A program made the position numbers and the translations under genes. From the NCBI RefSeq assembly GCF_024055575.1, contig NZ_JAMXOE010000002.1:620001-684000 (forward strand): DNA of 64,000 nt, in the 5' to 3' direction. The notes beneath the pieces were generated by a model. The model did no database searches. It was given only the letters and a program-made list of their open reading frames with translations, and was not told the origin of the DNA. The stretch is from Mucilaginibacter flavidus. Its GTDB lineage: Bacteria > Bacteroidota > Bacteroidia > Sphingobacteriales > Sphingobacteriaceae. Positions 50,615 to 60,184 of the stretch are shown here, piece by piece; positions within the stretch are counted from its first letter, which is position 1; each line of letters begins with the position of its first letter.

Positions 50615-52621
50615 ATGCAAAAAAACGACATCGGATATCAGTCACTTCATCGTTATATAAAAGACGGCGGCGAGATGGGGGAGCTAACACGCGCCTTCAA
50701 TTGGGAGGATACTGTTTTGGGCAATCCCGACGATTGGCCGCAAAGTTTGCTCACTACCCTGGGTATTATTCTTCACTCTAAATTTCCGATGTTTTTATGG
50801 TGGGGGCCCGAGCTTATCCAGTTTTATAACGATGCCTTCAGGCCCAGTTTGGGTAAGGATGGCAGGCACCCCGCAGCTTTGGGCCAAAGAGGGGAAGACT
50901 GCTGGCCTGAGGTGTGGCCGGTTATCAAGCCCTTGATAGACCAGGTAATGGATGGCGGCGAGGCAACCTGGAGTGTCGACCAGTTGATCCCCATTTTTCG
51001 CAATGGAAAAATGGAGGATGTGTACTGGACTTTTAGCTATAGCCCTGTAAACGGTGAATCGGGCGAGCCTGCGGGCGTGCTGGTAATATGTAATGAAACC
51101 ACCGACCTGGTGGCCAAAATAAAAGCAAAGGAGGAACTAAAAAACTCCGAAGAAATATACCAGATACTTTTTACATCGAGCCCGTTGCCTAAATGGGTGT
51201 ATGATTTGGATACGCTGAAGATACTGGATGTTAATGAGGTTGCACTAAAGCGTTATGGTTATACCCGCAACGAGTTTCTGAAATTGACAGTGATGGACCT
51301 GCGCCCGGAGGAAGAGATCCCCCAATTATTAGCCGCCCAAAAAGGATTAGCCTCGAGTATTGGGACCGTATACCCAGGGACATTTATCCATCAGCGTAAA
51401 GATAAAACCAGGTTGAAGGTTGAGATATGGGCGGCCAGGCTTTCGTTTCAGGATACTAATAGCCTGATGGTGGTAGCAAACGACGTAACCGACAGCCTGT
51501 ATTACCAGCAACTGGATAAGTTGGAGACCAGGATATTGCAAATAAACGTTAAAGAAGACTCAAACCTGCACGAGGTGCTGATGAATTATTTAACAGGCAT
51601 TGAAGAGATGCACCCGGGGATGTTATGTTCGATGCAGCGGGTAAAAAATTCATACTTATTCAGCATGGCCTCGCCCAGTTTGCCAAAAGAGTTTTTGGAT
51701 GCTATTGATGGCGCCATGATTGGGGCGAATGCAGGCTCGTGCGGTACGGCTGCTTTTACCCGCCAGAAAGTAATAGTGGCAGATATAGCCAACGACCCAC
51801 GCTGGGAAAACTATAAAGACCTGGCCGCTCGTTTTAACCTGAAGGCCTGCTGGTCGGCGCCGCTTTTTGACAGGGGAGGTAATGTTATGGCAACCTTTGC
51901 CAACTATTTTCACGAGGTACGAACACCCACCGAACACGAAGAAAACACCATAAAAAGAGCCGGCCGCATATTACAGGTTATCCTGGAAAGCTTCCAGCGC
52001 GAACAATCCCTTAAAGAAAGCAACGAAAAATATTTTTACGCAACCGAGGCCACTTCAGATGCTATCTGGGATTGGGACTTGCTTGCCGAAAAGATCTCAT
52101 GGGGGCAGGGCTATAAAACTATTTTTGGTTATGACGAGGGCCTGGTTACCGAAGACAAACAAACTATAGCAGCCCATATTCACCCGGATGATATCGACCG
52201 GGTTTTAGCCGGGCTGGACAAAGCCATAACCAGCACACAAACCAACTGGCAGGACGAATACCGGTATATTAAGCAGGATGGGACGTATGCTTATGTTATT
52301 GATAAAGGAATTCTTATAAGGGATGCGGCCGGCAAGGCTACCCGCATGGTTGGGGCTATGCAGGACATCACCAAACAGCATCAGAAAGAACAGATGCTGA
52401 AATCGCTAAACGAAAAACTGATAGAAATATCGTGGATGCAATCGCATGTTATCCGTGCACCGCTTACCCGCATTATGGGCCTGATACAGCTTATAAAAGA
52501 TTTAAAAATGGAAGGCGCAGAAAAAGACCAGGTGCTCAACTACCTGCTGACCTCGGCGTATGAACTGGATGATGTTATCAAAAATATAACAGATAAATCG
52601 GCAATGGCACAGGGGAAATAA
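50615..52621 (+). CDS. PAS-PAS-GAF-PAS sensor with HisKA but no ATPase domain
   Basis: 668 residues, cytoplasmic. In order: a PAS-like domain typical of the group (SKFPMFLWWGPELIQFYNDA), a second PAS (about 185-300), a GAF domain (CGTAAFTRQKVIVADIANDP), a PAS_3 domain (TSDAIWDWDLLAEKISWG) and an N-terminal-type HisKA with SHVIRAPLTRIMGLIQLI. The protein ends some 45 residues after, with no HATPase N, G1 or G2 boxes. It therefore cannot autophosphorylate alone; it may be a dimerisation partner or signalling decoy for other kinases. Confidence 0.9.
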   Translation: MQKNDIGYQSLHRYIKDGGEMGELTRAFNWEDTVLGNPDDWPQSLLTTLGIILHSKFPMFLWWGPELIQFYNDAFRPSLGKDGRHPAALGQRGEDCWPEVWPVIKPLIDQVMDGGEATWSVDQLIPIFRNGKMEDVYWTFSYSPVNGESGEPAGVLVICNETTDLVAKIKAKEELKNSEEIYQILFTSSPLPKWVYDLDTLKILDVNEVALKRYGYTRNEFLKLTVMDLRPEEEIPQLLAAQKGLASSIGTVYPGTFIHQRKDKTRLKVEIWAARLSFQDTNSLMVVANDVTDSLYYQQLDKLETRILQINVKEDSNLHEVLMNYLTGIEEMHPGMLCSMQRVKNSYLFSMASPSLPKEFLDAIDGAMIGANAGSCGTAAFTRQKVIVADIANDPRWENYKDLAARFNLKACWSAPLFDRGGNVMATFANYFHEVRTPTEHEENTIKRAGRILQVILESFQREQSLKESNEKYFYATEATSDAIWDWDLLAEKISWGQGYKTIFGYDEGLVTEDKQTIAAHIHPDDIDRVLAGLDKAITSTQTNWQDEYRYIKQDGTYAYVIDKGILIRDAAGKATRMVGAMQDITKQHQKEQMLKSLNEKLIEISWMQSHVIRAPLTRIMGLIQLIKDLKMEGAEKDQVLNYLLTSAYELDDVIKNITDKSAMAQGK

Positions 52622-52990
52622 GTATGCGATTAGTTGGCACCCACTACGTCACCGCCTTCATACACATCCATAAGTCGCCAAATACAGTATGTCAAAACTG
52701 ACAGCATCATGCGCCTTATAAACTTTTTCTGACGCTATTGCAAAACAAGCATAAACCTTGCTGATGCCCAACAAGCCTGCGATGCCCGTGCCGACAAGTG
52801 ATGAAAATCATTTACATTAATGATGACACGCAGGGTTTTGCCTTGTGAGGCTAATTACTTTTACCCTTGTATTATAACATGAATTCCCCCGCGCTTCTGC
52901 TAATCTCAAGAGTAATAACTAGGGAATGGATGTTATAAATTCAGCATTGAAGCCGCAACCCGGCTGGTGTAAAAAGTTAAATTCATCGGG
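52622..52990. other. 369-bp spacer, no gene seen
   Basis: Upstream region of the decarboxylase gene. No ORF, hairpin with T-run or TAnnTTTG element stands out. Confidence 0.4.
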
Positions 52991-54136
52991 ATGGAAAAAA
53001 AATTAATTGCAGATAACACTACCGGAATATTAAAGGACCTGCTACAGGAGATTAGCGTCAGCTCGGCAATGACCATGGGTTACCCGGTATCAAAAGACTT
53101 TGATTACAGCGAGTTATTACCTTTCCTTTAATATCCATTGAACAATGTGGGCGATCCTTTTATACCATCAACCTATACTGTAGGCTCGAGGGAATTGGAA
53201 AAAGAAGTGATAGCCTTTTTTTCGAGGTTATTCAGGGCCGATGAAGACAACTGGTGGGGATATGTTACCAATGGCGGTTCGGAAGGTAATTTGTATGGCT
53301 TGTACCTGGCCCGCGAGCTTTATCCCAAAGCTATTGTCTATTATTCTGAGGCAACTCACTATAGCGTACAGAAGAACCTGCACCTGCTGAATATGCCAAA
53401 TATTGCCATAAGAGCGCAGGCAACCGGCGAGATTGATTATGAGGATCTTGAAAAAACCATCAGTATTAACAGGCAAATGCCGGTAATTATTTTGGCAAAT
53501 ATAGGCACCACCATGACTGAGGCGAGGGATGATGTTGGGAAAATGAAAAGAATATTTAAAAACCTGGCTATTCAACATCACTATATTCATGTGGATGGAG
53601 CATTGTCAGGCAGTTACGCCGCTTTTATTGAACCACGCCCCTCCTTTGATTTTGCGGACGGCGCGGATAGTATCGCTATCAGCGGGCACAAATTTTTTGG
53701 ATCGCCGATCCCATGCGGAATGGTTATTGCGAAAAAGAGTCACCGCGACCGTATTGCCAGCTCAATTGACTACATCGGATCGCTCGACACTACTATTTCG
53801 GGTTCAAGGAACGGACACACGCCATTGTTTTTGTGGTATACTATCACCAAACTGGGTATTGAGGGGCTAAAGCTAAGGGCGCAACGCTGCCTCGACTTAG
53901 CCGCTTATGCGGAGGCAGTATTAAAGCAAATTGAACCAGGGGTTTGGAGAAATCCATCCACAATTACCGTAAATATTCCTAAGCCAGCGGCTGCCGTTGT
54001 CAAAAAATGGCAATTAGCTTCCGGAAAAGGCTGGGCCCATATCATTTGCATGCCTGGCATGCAAAAGGAACAAATTGATGCGTTTGTAGATGACCTTGAA
54101 CAGAGTAAGTCCCAATTACCTGCAATGGCCGGCTAA
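52991..54136 (+). pseudogene. hdc: histidine decarboxylase (PLP type) with in-frame TAA
   Basis: Full length 382 codons from ATG at 52991, with one TAA at 53129-53131 (codon 47): GYPVSKDFDYSELLPFL, stop, YPLNNVGDPFIPSTYTVGS. PLP histidine decarboxylases have a residue in place of the stop, and one base (CAA to TAA) would explain it. The rest is intact: THYSVQKN (PLP-stacking His), HVDGALSGSY (Asp), and the Schiff-base Lys in SGHKFFGSPIPCG, codon 234. Length fits the family. Translation from TTG at 53138 would lack the N-terminal 49 residues, which pack at the dimer face, so function is doubtful. Confidence 0.85.
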
Positions 54137-54180
54137 ATTTATTTCAAAACTTAAGGCCGCGCTTGATGGCTTTGGATTAT

Positions 54181-54816
54181 CTATTGTAAATCCTTTATTA
54201 CAGCAATCTTTATCGACTTAAAATCCGCTGCGGTAGTAAAATATTGCAGGCATAAAACCCAGGTAATTGCCAGCGCAAAAAGCACTTTCTGCAAAATGGG
54301 CAAAATATCCAGGTAGCTGCGGGTATAGTAAATGTAATTGCAGCAATAAAAAACCAGCAGGCAAATAACAGAAAAGACCTTAAACAAATGCAACCGCGAT
54401 TTGAATATAAACACGGTAATATAAAACATGCTGATTAGCGCCAGCGTGCCCGCCGCAGTAACCATAGGATCGTGATAAGGGGTTGCCACCAGGAAGGCAA
54501 ATACCATTGCACCAACCCCGCAATACCTTACTATTTTGGCCGCGCCAGCCGCCGGTATCTTGTTTGAAAAACCGAAAAAGAATAAACCAAAACTTACACT
54601 TAGAAACAGCATGCCGGTAATAGCCCAGGGCCGCGATGTATTGCCGGCGCCGTTAACTGCTTTTGCGTTAAAGAGGTTACACAGGTAATTGTTCCGCCAA
54701 TCGTACCCAACTGAGGTTAGGCTATGCTGCGATCCGCCGGGGTAATACAACGTGGCAACATACAACAATGACAATGCAATAATTATCCCAAGCAGGATGG
54801 TGTGTTTTTTAAGCAT
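54181..54816 (-). CDS. DUF998-like membrane protein
   Basis: 211 residues with six hydrophobic segments, starting with MLKKHTILLGIIIALSLLYV. YYPGGSQHSLTSVGYDWRNN then YLCNLF, and ATPYHDPMVTAAG, recall DUF998-type proteins, but the match is by pattern only. Function unknown. Confidence 0.7.
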   Translation of the reverse strand: MLKKHTILLGIIIALSLLYVATLYYPGGSQHSLTSVGYDWRNNYLCNLFNAKAVNGAGNTSRPWAITGMLFLSVSFGLFFFGFSNKIPAAGAAKIVRYCGVGAMVFAFLVATPYHDPMVTAAGTLALISMFYITVFIFKSRLHLFKVFSVICLLVFYCCNYIYYTRSYLDILPILQKVLFALAITWVLCLQYFTTAADFKSIKIAVIKDLQ

Positions 54817-54963
54817 GCGATTGGGTTTTAGCGTATGTTAAGGTAGCTGGTATATTTAGTTTTACAAAATATTTTTTAGTGGGAGGGGCAAGGATGCTCT
54901 TCGAAAACATTTACGCGTTTTTTGGCGATCTTAAAATTAATAGTAAAAAACTATATTTAAGCC

Positions 54964-55701
54964 ATGAAGACAATTTTACTCTGCATGGGCTTACTTAATG
55001 CCTTCTGTGTTTCGGCACAAACCACCCGGAAAGTAGTTGACAACGAAGACTTGAACATCAGGGAAAAATATTATGTTTTAAAAACCGATAAGCAAATTAA
55101 GCAGGGCAAGTATCAGGCATTCAGTCTTTTTGGCGACCACCTGATTTGCGAGGGCTACTATAAAAACAACCTAAAAGATAGCTTATGGACTTTCTACTCC
55201 CTCAGAGAAAAGCAGATAGAAACCGGGCTTTATAAAGATGGTGAAAAGACCGGGATATGGAAAGGCGTGAATGCCGATGGAACGTTAAATGTTGAATACG
55301 ATTTTACAAATAATACCCTAATGTATTTTCAACCATCCACGAGAGACACCGGCAAATTTAGGGTGATAAACGGCGCAGATACCACAAAGGTGTATGTAGA
55401 CAGGCCGCCAATTTATTTGGATGGAGTTGAACGCTTTTGGGCTGTGATGATTACCGGCATGAGATATCCCATAAGCGCCAGGACAAACGCTGTACAAGGC
55501 AAGGTAATTGTCGCATTTACAATAAACGAGCGGGGCGAAAGTAGCGATTACCACATCAAGCACTCCATTGGGGCCGACTGCGATCAGGAAGCCCTGAAAG
55601 CGATTAAACGGGCCGGTGGTTATTGGCTTCCCGCTATTTTAAACGGTAAGCAGGTTGCCGTTGAGTACCAGGTGCCTATTAGTTTTACGATGGGGAATTA
55701 G
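54964..55701 (+). CDS. TonB C-terminal domain protein with MORN/YwqK-like repeats
   Basis: 245 residues with a Sec signal (MKTILLCMGLLNAFCVSAQ). Three repeats of the YwqK or MORN kind follow (GDHLICEGYYKNNLKDSLWT, EKQIETGLYKDGEKTGIWKG), then a TonB C-terminal domain (ISARTNAVQGKVIVAFTINE then WLPAILNGKQVAVEYQVPIS). TonB proteins energise outer-membrane receptors, but this one has no membrane anchor, so it is a periplasmic TonB-C variant of the common Bacteroidota type. Confidence 0.88.
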   Translation: MKTILLCMGLLNAFCVSAQTTRKVVDNEDLNIREKYYVLKTDKQIKQGKYQAFSLFGDHLICEGYYKNNLKDSLWTFYSLREKQIETGLYKDGEKTGIWKGVNADGTLNVEYDFTNNTLMYFQPSTRDTGKFRVINGADTTKVYVDRPPIYLDGVERFWAVMITGMRYPISARTNAVQGKVIVAFTINERGESSDYHIKHSIGADCDQEALKAIKRAGGYWLPAILNGKQVAVEYQVPISFTMGN

Positions 55702-55789
55702 GTTTACTGCAGCTGTACCAGCTGGGTATCGGAGTGCTGCATCCGCACAATTTCAACAAATTGCATGTAAAACAAGTAGTGCAACCTTT

Positions 55790-56041
55790 ATGAGGACATT
55801 GGTGTTGCTGCCCTTAAGCGCATTGTTGAATTTTAACAGCATCACTATTTTTGGGAACGTACCGCTAAACGACGCGCTGGCCCATATAGATTTACCGTCA
55901 CTTTCATCGGCACAGGTCGCTGAACAACGGAACGCCTTTGAGAAGCCCTGGTTGGTTTATTACAACATACGTACAGCTGCAAATGTTATATGTTTGGTGC
56001 TGGTTATGCTAGGCTGTATGTATAAAAAAATGCCGGGATAA
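55790..56041 (+). pseudogene. truncated DUF1772 membrane protein remnant
   Basis: 83 codons with FGNVPLNDALAHIDLPSLSS and RNAFEKPWLVYYNIRTAANV, the C-terminal half of DUF1772 (anthrone-oxygenase-like) proteins. The N-terminal half is missing. Upstream, 55702-55790 reads in another frame as GLLQLYQLGIGVLHPHNFNK..., which may be a shifted remnant. The gene directly abuts the convergent WG protein. Confidence 0.6.
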
Positions 56042-56050
56042 CGGACGGTT

Positions 56051-59000
56051 CTAACGCTCAAAATATTCGTTACCGTAATAGTCAATTGTGCCGCGGCGGC
56101 TATCAAGCCGTACTTCTGCAAGGCCCTGTTTCATGGTGGAGCTGCCGCTTGGAAAACGGTCGTATTTTATTGCTGTTATCAATTTTCCATCAGTATCCAT
56201 TAAGCCCGATTTACCATTGAGCTCCACTATGAAGCAATTGTACCCGGGCGTTATGGATTGATAGGCAAGAGCGGTCAAGACTTTTTCCTTTGAATTCATG
56301 ATGCCCCATTTGCCATCGCGCTCAAAAACATAATTCTCTTTGTTGGGGTAAAGTTCATCGTAAACGGGTGCAATTATCTTGTTGCCGCTAAGGTCAATCA
56401 CTCCCTTTTTGCGGCCCTGCTCAATAATTGCAATATGGTCTGAGCGTCCTATGTACAATTGATCGTAAAGAGGTTGTACAACAAATTTTTCGCTTTTAGT
56501 AATGAGGCCGTATTTGCCATTCAGCTTAACGCGGATGAGGCCGTTTTTTAAATCGACTATTTGATCGTAAATAGGCTTGAGCAACATCTTGCCATCTATG
56601 CTCATTTCGCCGTGCTTTTCGGGCTTGTCGGGGGCGGTAGTTAAATTGAGGACTTTGTTATTATTGTAATCAAGTTCGATGGCGCCGTATTGCGGCGCTA
56701 ATAGTACCTTGCCGGTGCTATCCACCAACCCATATAGCTTGGTGTAGCCCGACTTTACAACAGTTTTTAACAATCCCCGGTTAAAATAATTCAGCTCATC
56801 GTAGCTGGCCGGTAACAGCACCTTGCCACTCCTGGTAATGAGGCCCCATTTTTCATCGACAGAAAACTTTAATAAAATATTGGATTTATCAACCCCATAA
56901 AGGTTTTGCAGTTGGTCATAGTTAAGCGGAATAGCCTGTTTGCCATCAGCCGAAATCAAGCCGTATTTGCCGCCATCGCGTACAAAAAATTGAGTAAAAT
57001 CAAATTTGCCGTTCCTGTTATCAGGAGTTATCGATTCGTATTTCGGCGTTATTATTTCCTTACCGTTATCCATGGCAACGCCGTACTTGCCGGCAAGCCT
57101 GGTTATTACCCAGCCATGGCCCATAAAAGTAAGATTGTCGTAAATAGCAGGCAGACCTACCGCGTTGGTTTTGTTATTGGCCGTGCCATACTTACCGTTG
57201 ATTACTACCGGCCCGAAAACGGAACTGTTTTCGTCTAACGGCATGTCAATGGTAACACCAGAACTCATCTCTTCGGTTACTTTAACATCATTGTGATACA
57301 TTGATGTTGTTGGCTCCGCATCGCCATAATAAACGCCTTTGGTATCCATTATTTTCCACGCGCCGTTCAACATTACTTTGACGGCAAGTACCAGCGGCTT
57401 TTTCTGTAGCGTATCAAATGCTGACACCAGTTGAAAGCCCCGTTCCTTTATAAATTGCTGAAATGCAGGCCCTGTTACATATCCGTTGGCGTCTGGTTTA
57501 AAATCATAGATTTTTTCAACTGGGGCGGGTTCAAAATATTCATTACCGTACAAGTCAACCGCGCATTTTTTACCGCTAAGCGTGGCGTAAACAATGCCAT
57601 GCTGCACGGCTTTGTTATAGGTTGACGTTTCAATTTTATCATACTTAAGGGGCACAATTACCTTGAGTTCGTCGTTCAGCACACCTTGCTTTTGGTCGAG
57701 GCCGGCAATGTAGCCATAGTCTCTCATGCTGCGCAGAACGTCGTAAGTTGGCGGCAACAGCACTTTACCTGTTGCATCCATCAAACCCTGCTTGCCACCT
57801 AATTTTATGTAATAATCCTTTTTTGCGAAGTTGTACATTATAACATCATACACCGGTGGCACCACCATCACATCCTTGCGGTTTATCAGCCCCATTTTGT
57901 CGTCCGTTTTTACTATGGCAAAGCCGGCCAGGCTAAAATTTTCCAACGAAGTATATTTCACCTTTATTACCTCGTTTCCGGTAGAATCGATAAAGCCCGA
58001 TTTTCTATCCGGGTAGCTGCCACGGCTTACTTTAGCCAGGCCGTCTTTTCCCGGCGCCTCGATCTGGGTATAATCCTGTGCCGATACCGGTTTGCCGTGC
58101 ACATCCACCAATCCCGAAAGACGGGCGGGGTACTTGCCGGTACTTACCAAAAATAATTTGGGGCTGTAGTACGATGCCTCCTGAAACTCCGCCGGCAGCA
58201 ACTGTTTGCCAAGCGTATCAATAGCGCCCATTTTTTTGTCTTGCCCTATCCCTACGCTAACCATCGCAATACCGCCTTTGCCGAATTGGCCCAAATTATC
58301 AAAAGTAAAGTCTGTAAGCTGTTTGCCAACGGCATTAAAAAGCGCGGTCTTATTATTAAGGGTTACCTTCACCAGGTCCTTAAAAGTAAAGTCGAAAAGG
58401 ATTTTATCATACTTAATTGGGATTACCAGCTTGCCATCAAGCGCGATAACGCCATAGAACTTGTCCTTTTTTACTGTAAAAAGCTGTTGCTTATTGTACG
58501 AGAAGCTCACCTGGTCATAGTCAACCGGTATGATGGGGCGGCCATCAGAGTAAAACACGCCGTACAGTTTTCCGGAACGCACGTAGGATATGCTGTCGTT
58601 AAAAGGGTTCACCATATCGTAAACTGCCGGGACCCCCTCCCTGCCTGAAACATCGCGCGTGCCATACTTGCCGGTTTTGGAATATTTGGTAAAGCTGACC
58701 CGCGGGGCAACAGGACGATTGCCTGTTTTGTTGGGAGTTAACCTTACTTCATCGTCGTCGCGCATCACGTCGCCTTTAATGAAGCGGGCGTTAAGGTCGG
58801 CATCCGCTGGCTTTACAAACACTTTGCCATGATTATCAATACTGCCCCATTTGCCGTTTTTTTGAAAGGGCGCAATAACAATCAGGGGGCTCACCTGCAG
58901 GGTATCGAAACTACCCACCAACTCGTATCCCCGTGTTTTAATGAGCTGACGAAACTTAGGATCAGTTACATACCCATATTTGTTGGGCGCAAAAATTTGC

Positions 59001-59059
59001 GCGCAGGCAGTATGGACGAAGAATAAAAATACCGGGATTAATAAATATTTATTGATCAT
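56051..59059 (-). CDS. WG-repeat protein, internally duplicated
   Basis: 1002 residues from ATG at 59059, chosen because MINKYLLIPVFLFFVHTACA is a Sec signal; an earlier ATG at 59107 adds 16 residues. The body is WG repeats of about 30-50 residues (GKWGSIDNHGKVFV, GKYGLITKSEKFVVQPLYDQ). The protein has two halves: GYVTDPKFRQLIKTRGYELV near residue 30 matches GYVTGPAFQQFIKERGFQLV near residue 535, and each half ends in YGNEYFE. The repeats should fold as extended beta structures that bind protein or glycan. Partner unknown. Confidence 0.9.
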   Translation of the reverse strand: MINKYLLIPVFLFFVHTACAQIFAPNKYGYVTDPKFRQLIKTRGYELVGSFDTLQVSPLIVIAPFQKNGKWGSIDNHGKVFVKPADADLNARFIKGDVMRDDDEVRLTPNKTGNRPVAPRVSFTKYSKTGKYGTRDVSGREGVPAVYDMVNPFNDSISYVRSGKLYGVFYSDGRPIIPVDYDQVSFSYNKQQLFTVKKDKFYGVIALDGKLVIPIKYDKILFDFTFKDLVKVTLNNKTALFNAVGKQLTDFTFDNLGQFGKGGIAMVSVGIGQDKKMGAIDTLGKQLLPAEFQEASYYSPKLFLVSTGKYPARLSGLVDVHGKPVSAQDYTQIEAPGKDGLAKVSRGSYPDRKSGFIDSTGNEVIKVKYTSLENFSLAGFAIVKTDDKMGLINRKDVMVVPPVYDVIMYNFAKKDYYIKLGGKQGLMDATGKVLLPPTYDVLRSMRDYGYIAGLDQKQGVLNDELKVIVPLKYDKIETSTYNKAVQHGIVYATLSGKKCAVDLYGNEYFEPAPVEKIYDFKPDANGYVTGPAFQQFIKERGFQLVSAFDTLQKKPLVLAVKVMLNGAWKIMDTKGVYYGDAEPTTSMYHNDVKVTEEMSSGVTIDMPLDENSSVFGPVVINGKYGTANNKTNAVGLPAIYDNLTFMGHGWVITRLAGKYGVAMDNGKEIITPKYESITPDNRNGKFDFTQFFVRDGGKYGLISADGKQAIPLNYDQLQNLYGVDKSNILLKFSVDEKWGLITRSGKVLLPASYDELNYFNRGLLKTVVKSGYTKLYGLVDSTGKVLLAPQYGAIELDYNNNKVLNLTTAPDKPEKHGEMSIDGKMLLKPIYDQIVDLKNGLIRVKLNGKYGLITKSEKFVVQPLYDQLYIGRSDHIAIIEQGRKKGVIDLSGNKIIAPVYDELYPNKENYVFERDGKWGIMNSKEKVLTALAYQSITPGYNCFIVELNGKSGLMDTDGKLITAIKYDRFPSGSSTMKQGLAEVRLDSRRGTIDYYGNEYFER

Positions 59060-59311
59060 TTTGTATGCAATTGATAAAGCTTTCTCCGTGGGGTAACGGG
59101 CGTACAAAGATAGTTGTATTTTCGGGAAAGGCTGAGTTTTTGGTTTTGTTTGAATGAAAATACCGAGGGTGTTTTTCCGGGTGAATTACCAGCCGTGGAA
59201 GGGTTTTGCTGTTTGCTGCCTCATGGTTTCTGCTTTATCGACCATTCATAGCATTGCTTTAGATCTGCCCTGTTGGTATGGCAACTCTTGGTTTTACGGC
59301 TGATAGCACCC

Positions 59312-59417
59312 GGCTTAATTTTCGAGGAGCTTCACGACGAAAACGTGCTTTCAAATAATGGTGTAGTTTTTTATACATACAATTTTTTATTTAACCCCTG
59401 ATTTTTATCTCGAATGA
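59312..59417 (+). pseudogene. fragment of the polyvalent-type kinase-like gene
   Basis: Encodes GLIFEELHDENVLSNNG then VVF, with a frameshift, then a DNA stretch GATTTTTATCTCGAATGA matching the gene end. It aligns to the last 35 codons of the gene at 28035 with only a few base changes. No 5' part remains. Confidence 0.8.
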
Positions 59418-59616
59418 GATTAAACTATACTAATGTGAGGTAAAGGAAGATGCGGCATTGTTGTGGATTGCATGCTACCTAAAGGCGGGCCGCAAGGCTG
59501 GAGCTGGGAAATTCAACGTAAATAACAAGTTCTACTATATTATCAAATTGGCACTCATGCCCAACATTCATAACCACATGCGCTAAATTTCATGCAAAAT
59601 CACCGCGCTCGGCAGC

Positions 59617-59624
59617 TAAATTTG
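59617..59624 (+). promoter_or_regulatory. -7 element (TAAATTTG) for the rhodanese gene
   Basis: TAnnTTTG 16 bp before the start codon at 59641; the leader would be only about ten bases. No -33 TTG is evident. Confidence 0.35.
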
Positions 59625-59640
59625 AAAAAATAAAAAACAA

Positions 59641-60033
59641 ATGAAAACTGCAATTGAACATTACGAACACAAACTTTTATTTGAAATGGACCCTTCTGAT
59701 CTTTTCTCCGCATTGGAGGCGAAGGAAAACGTTGTTGTGATAGACGCCAGGAAAGATTTCGCTTTCCAAAAGGAACATATTCCCGAAGCAATAAACCTGC
59801 CCCACCGGGACATGAACGAAGACACAACAGCCAATTTCGACAAGTCGGTAATTTATGTGGTTTACTGCGACGGCATTGGCTGCAATGCGTCGACAAAAGG
59901 CGCATTAAACATGGCCAGGCTGGGGTTCAAAGTTAAGGAACTGATGGGCGGAATAGAATGGTGGAAGTTTGACGGTTATCAAACTAAAGGTTCCCACCAA
60001 ACGGCCGGATTGCAGTTTCAATGCGCGTGTTAG
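59641..60033 (+). CDS. rhodanese-like sulphurtransferase
   Basis: A 130-residue single rhodanese domain. VVVIDARKDFAFQKEHIPEA is the CDC25-like first motif, YCDGIGCNASTKGALNMARL carries the active-site Cys (the loop CDGIGCNAS), and ELMGGIEWWKFDGY closes the domain. It would move sulphane sulphur between thiols. It is followed by a LysR regulator. Confidence 0.92.
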   Translation: MKTAIEHYEHKLLFEMDPSDLFSALEAKENVVVIDARKDFAFQKEHIPEAINLPHRDMNEDTTANFDKSVIYVVYCDGIGCNASTKGALNMARLGFKVKELMGGIEWWKFDGYQTKGSHQTAGLQFQCAC

Positions 60034-60184
60034 GTTAACCTGCAGCTAAAAAAATGACTTTCAGCGTATGTACAACTAATTATAATACGGGATAATCTGC
60101 TTTGGATTTGTTAATTTTCGAAATAAAATTCGCCGTCTTAAGCGTGCTTTAACCACCGCCCGACGGCTGCTATTATCAAATTAA

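Larger units (their letters stand above)
59108..59640. other. 533-bp spacer with remnant DNA
   Basis: Apart from the kinase-like fragment (59312) and a short piece resembling repeat A (GCTACCTAAAGGCGGGCCGC at 59474-59493), nothing codes. A TAAATTTG box sits at 59617 before the rhodanese gene. Confidence 0.5.
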
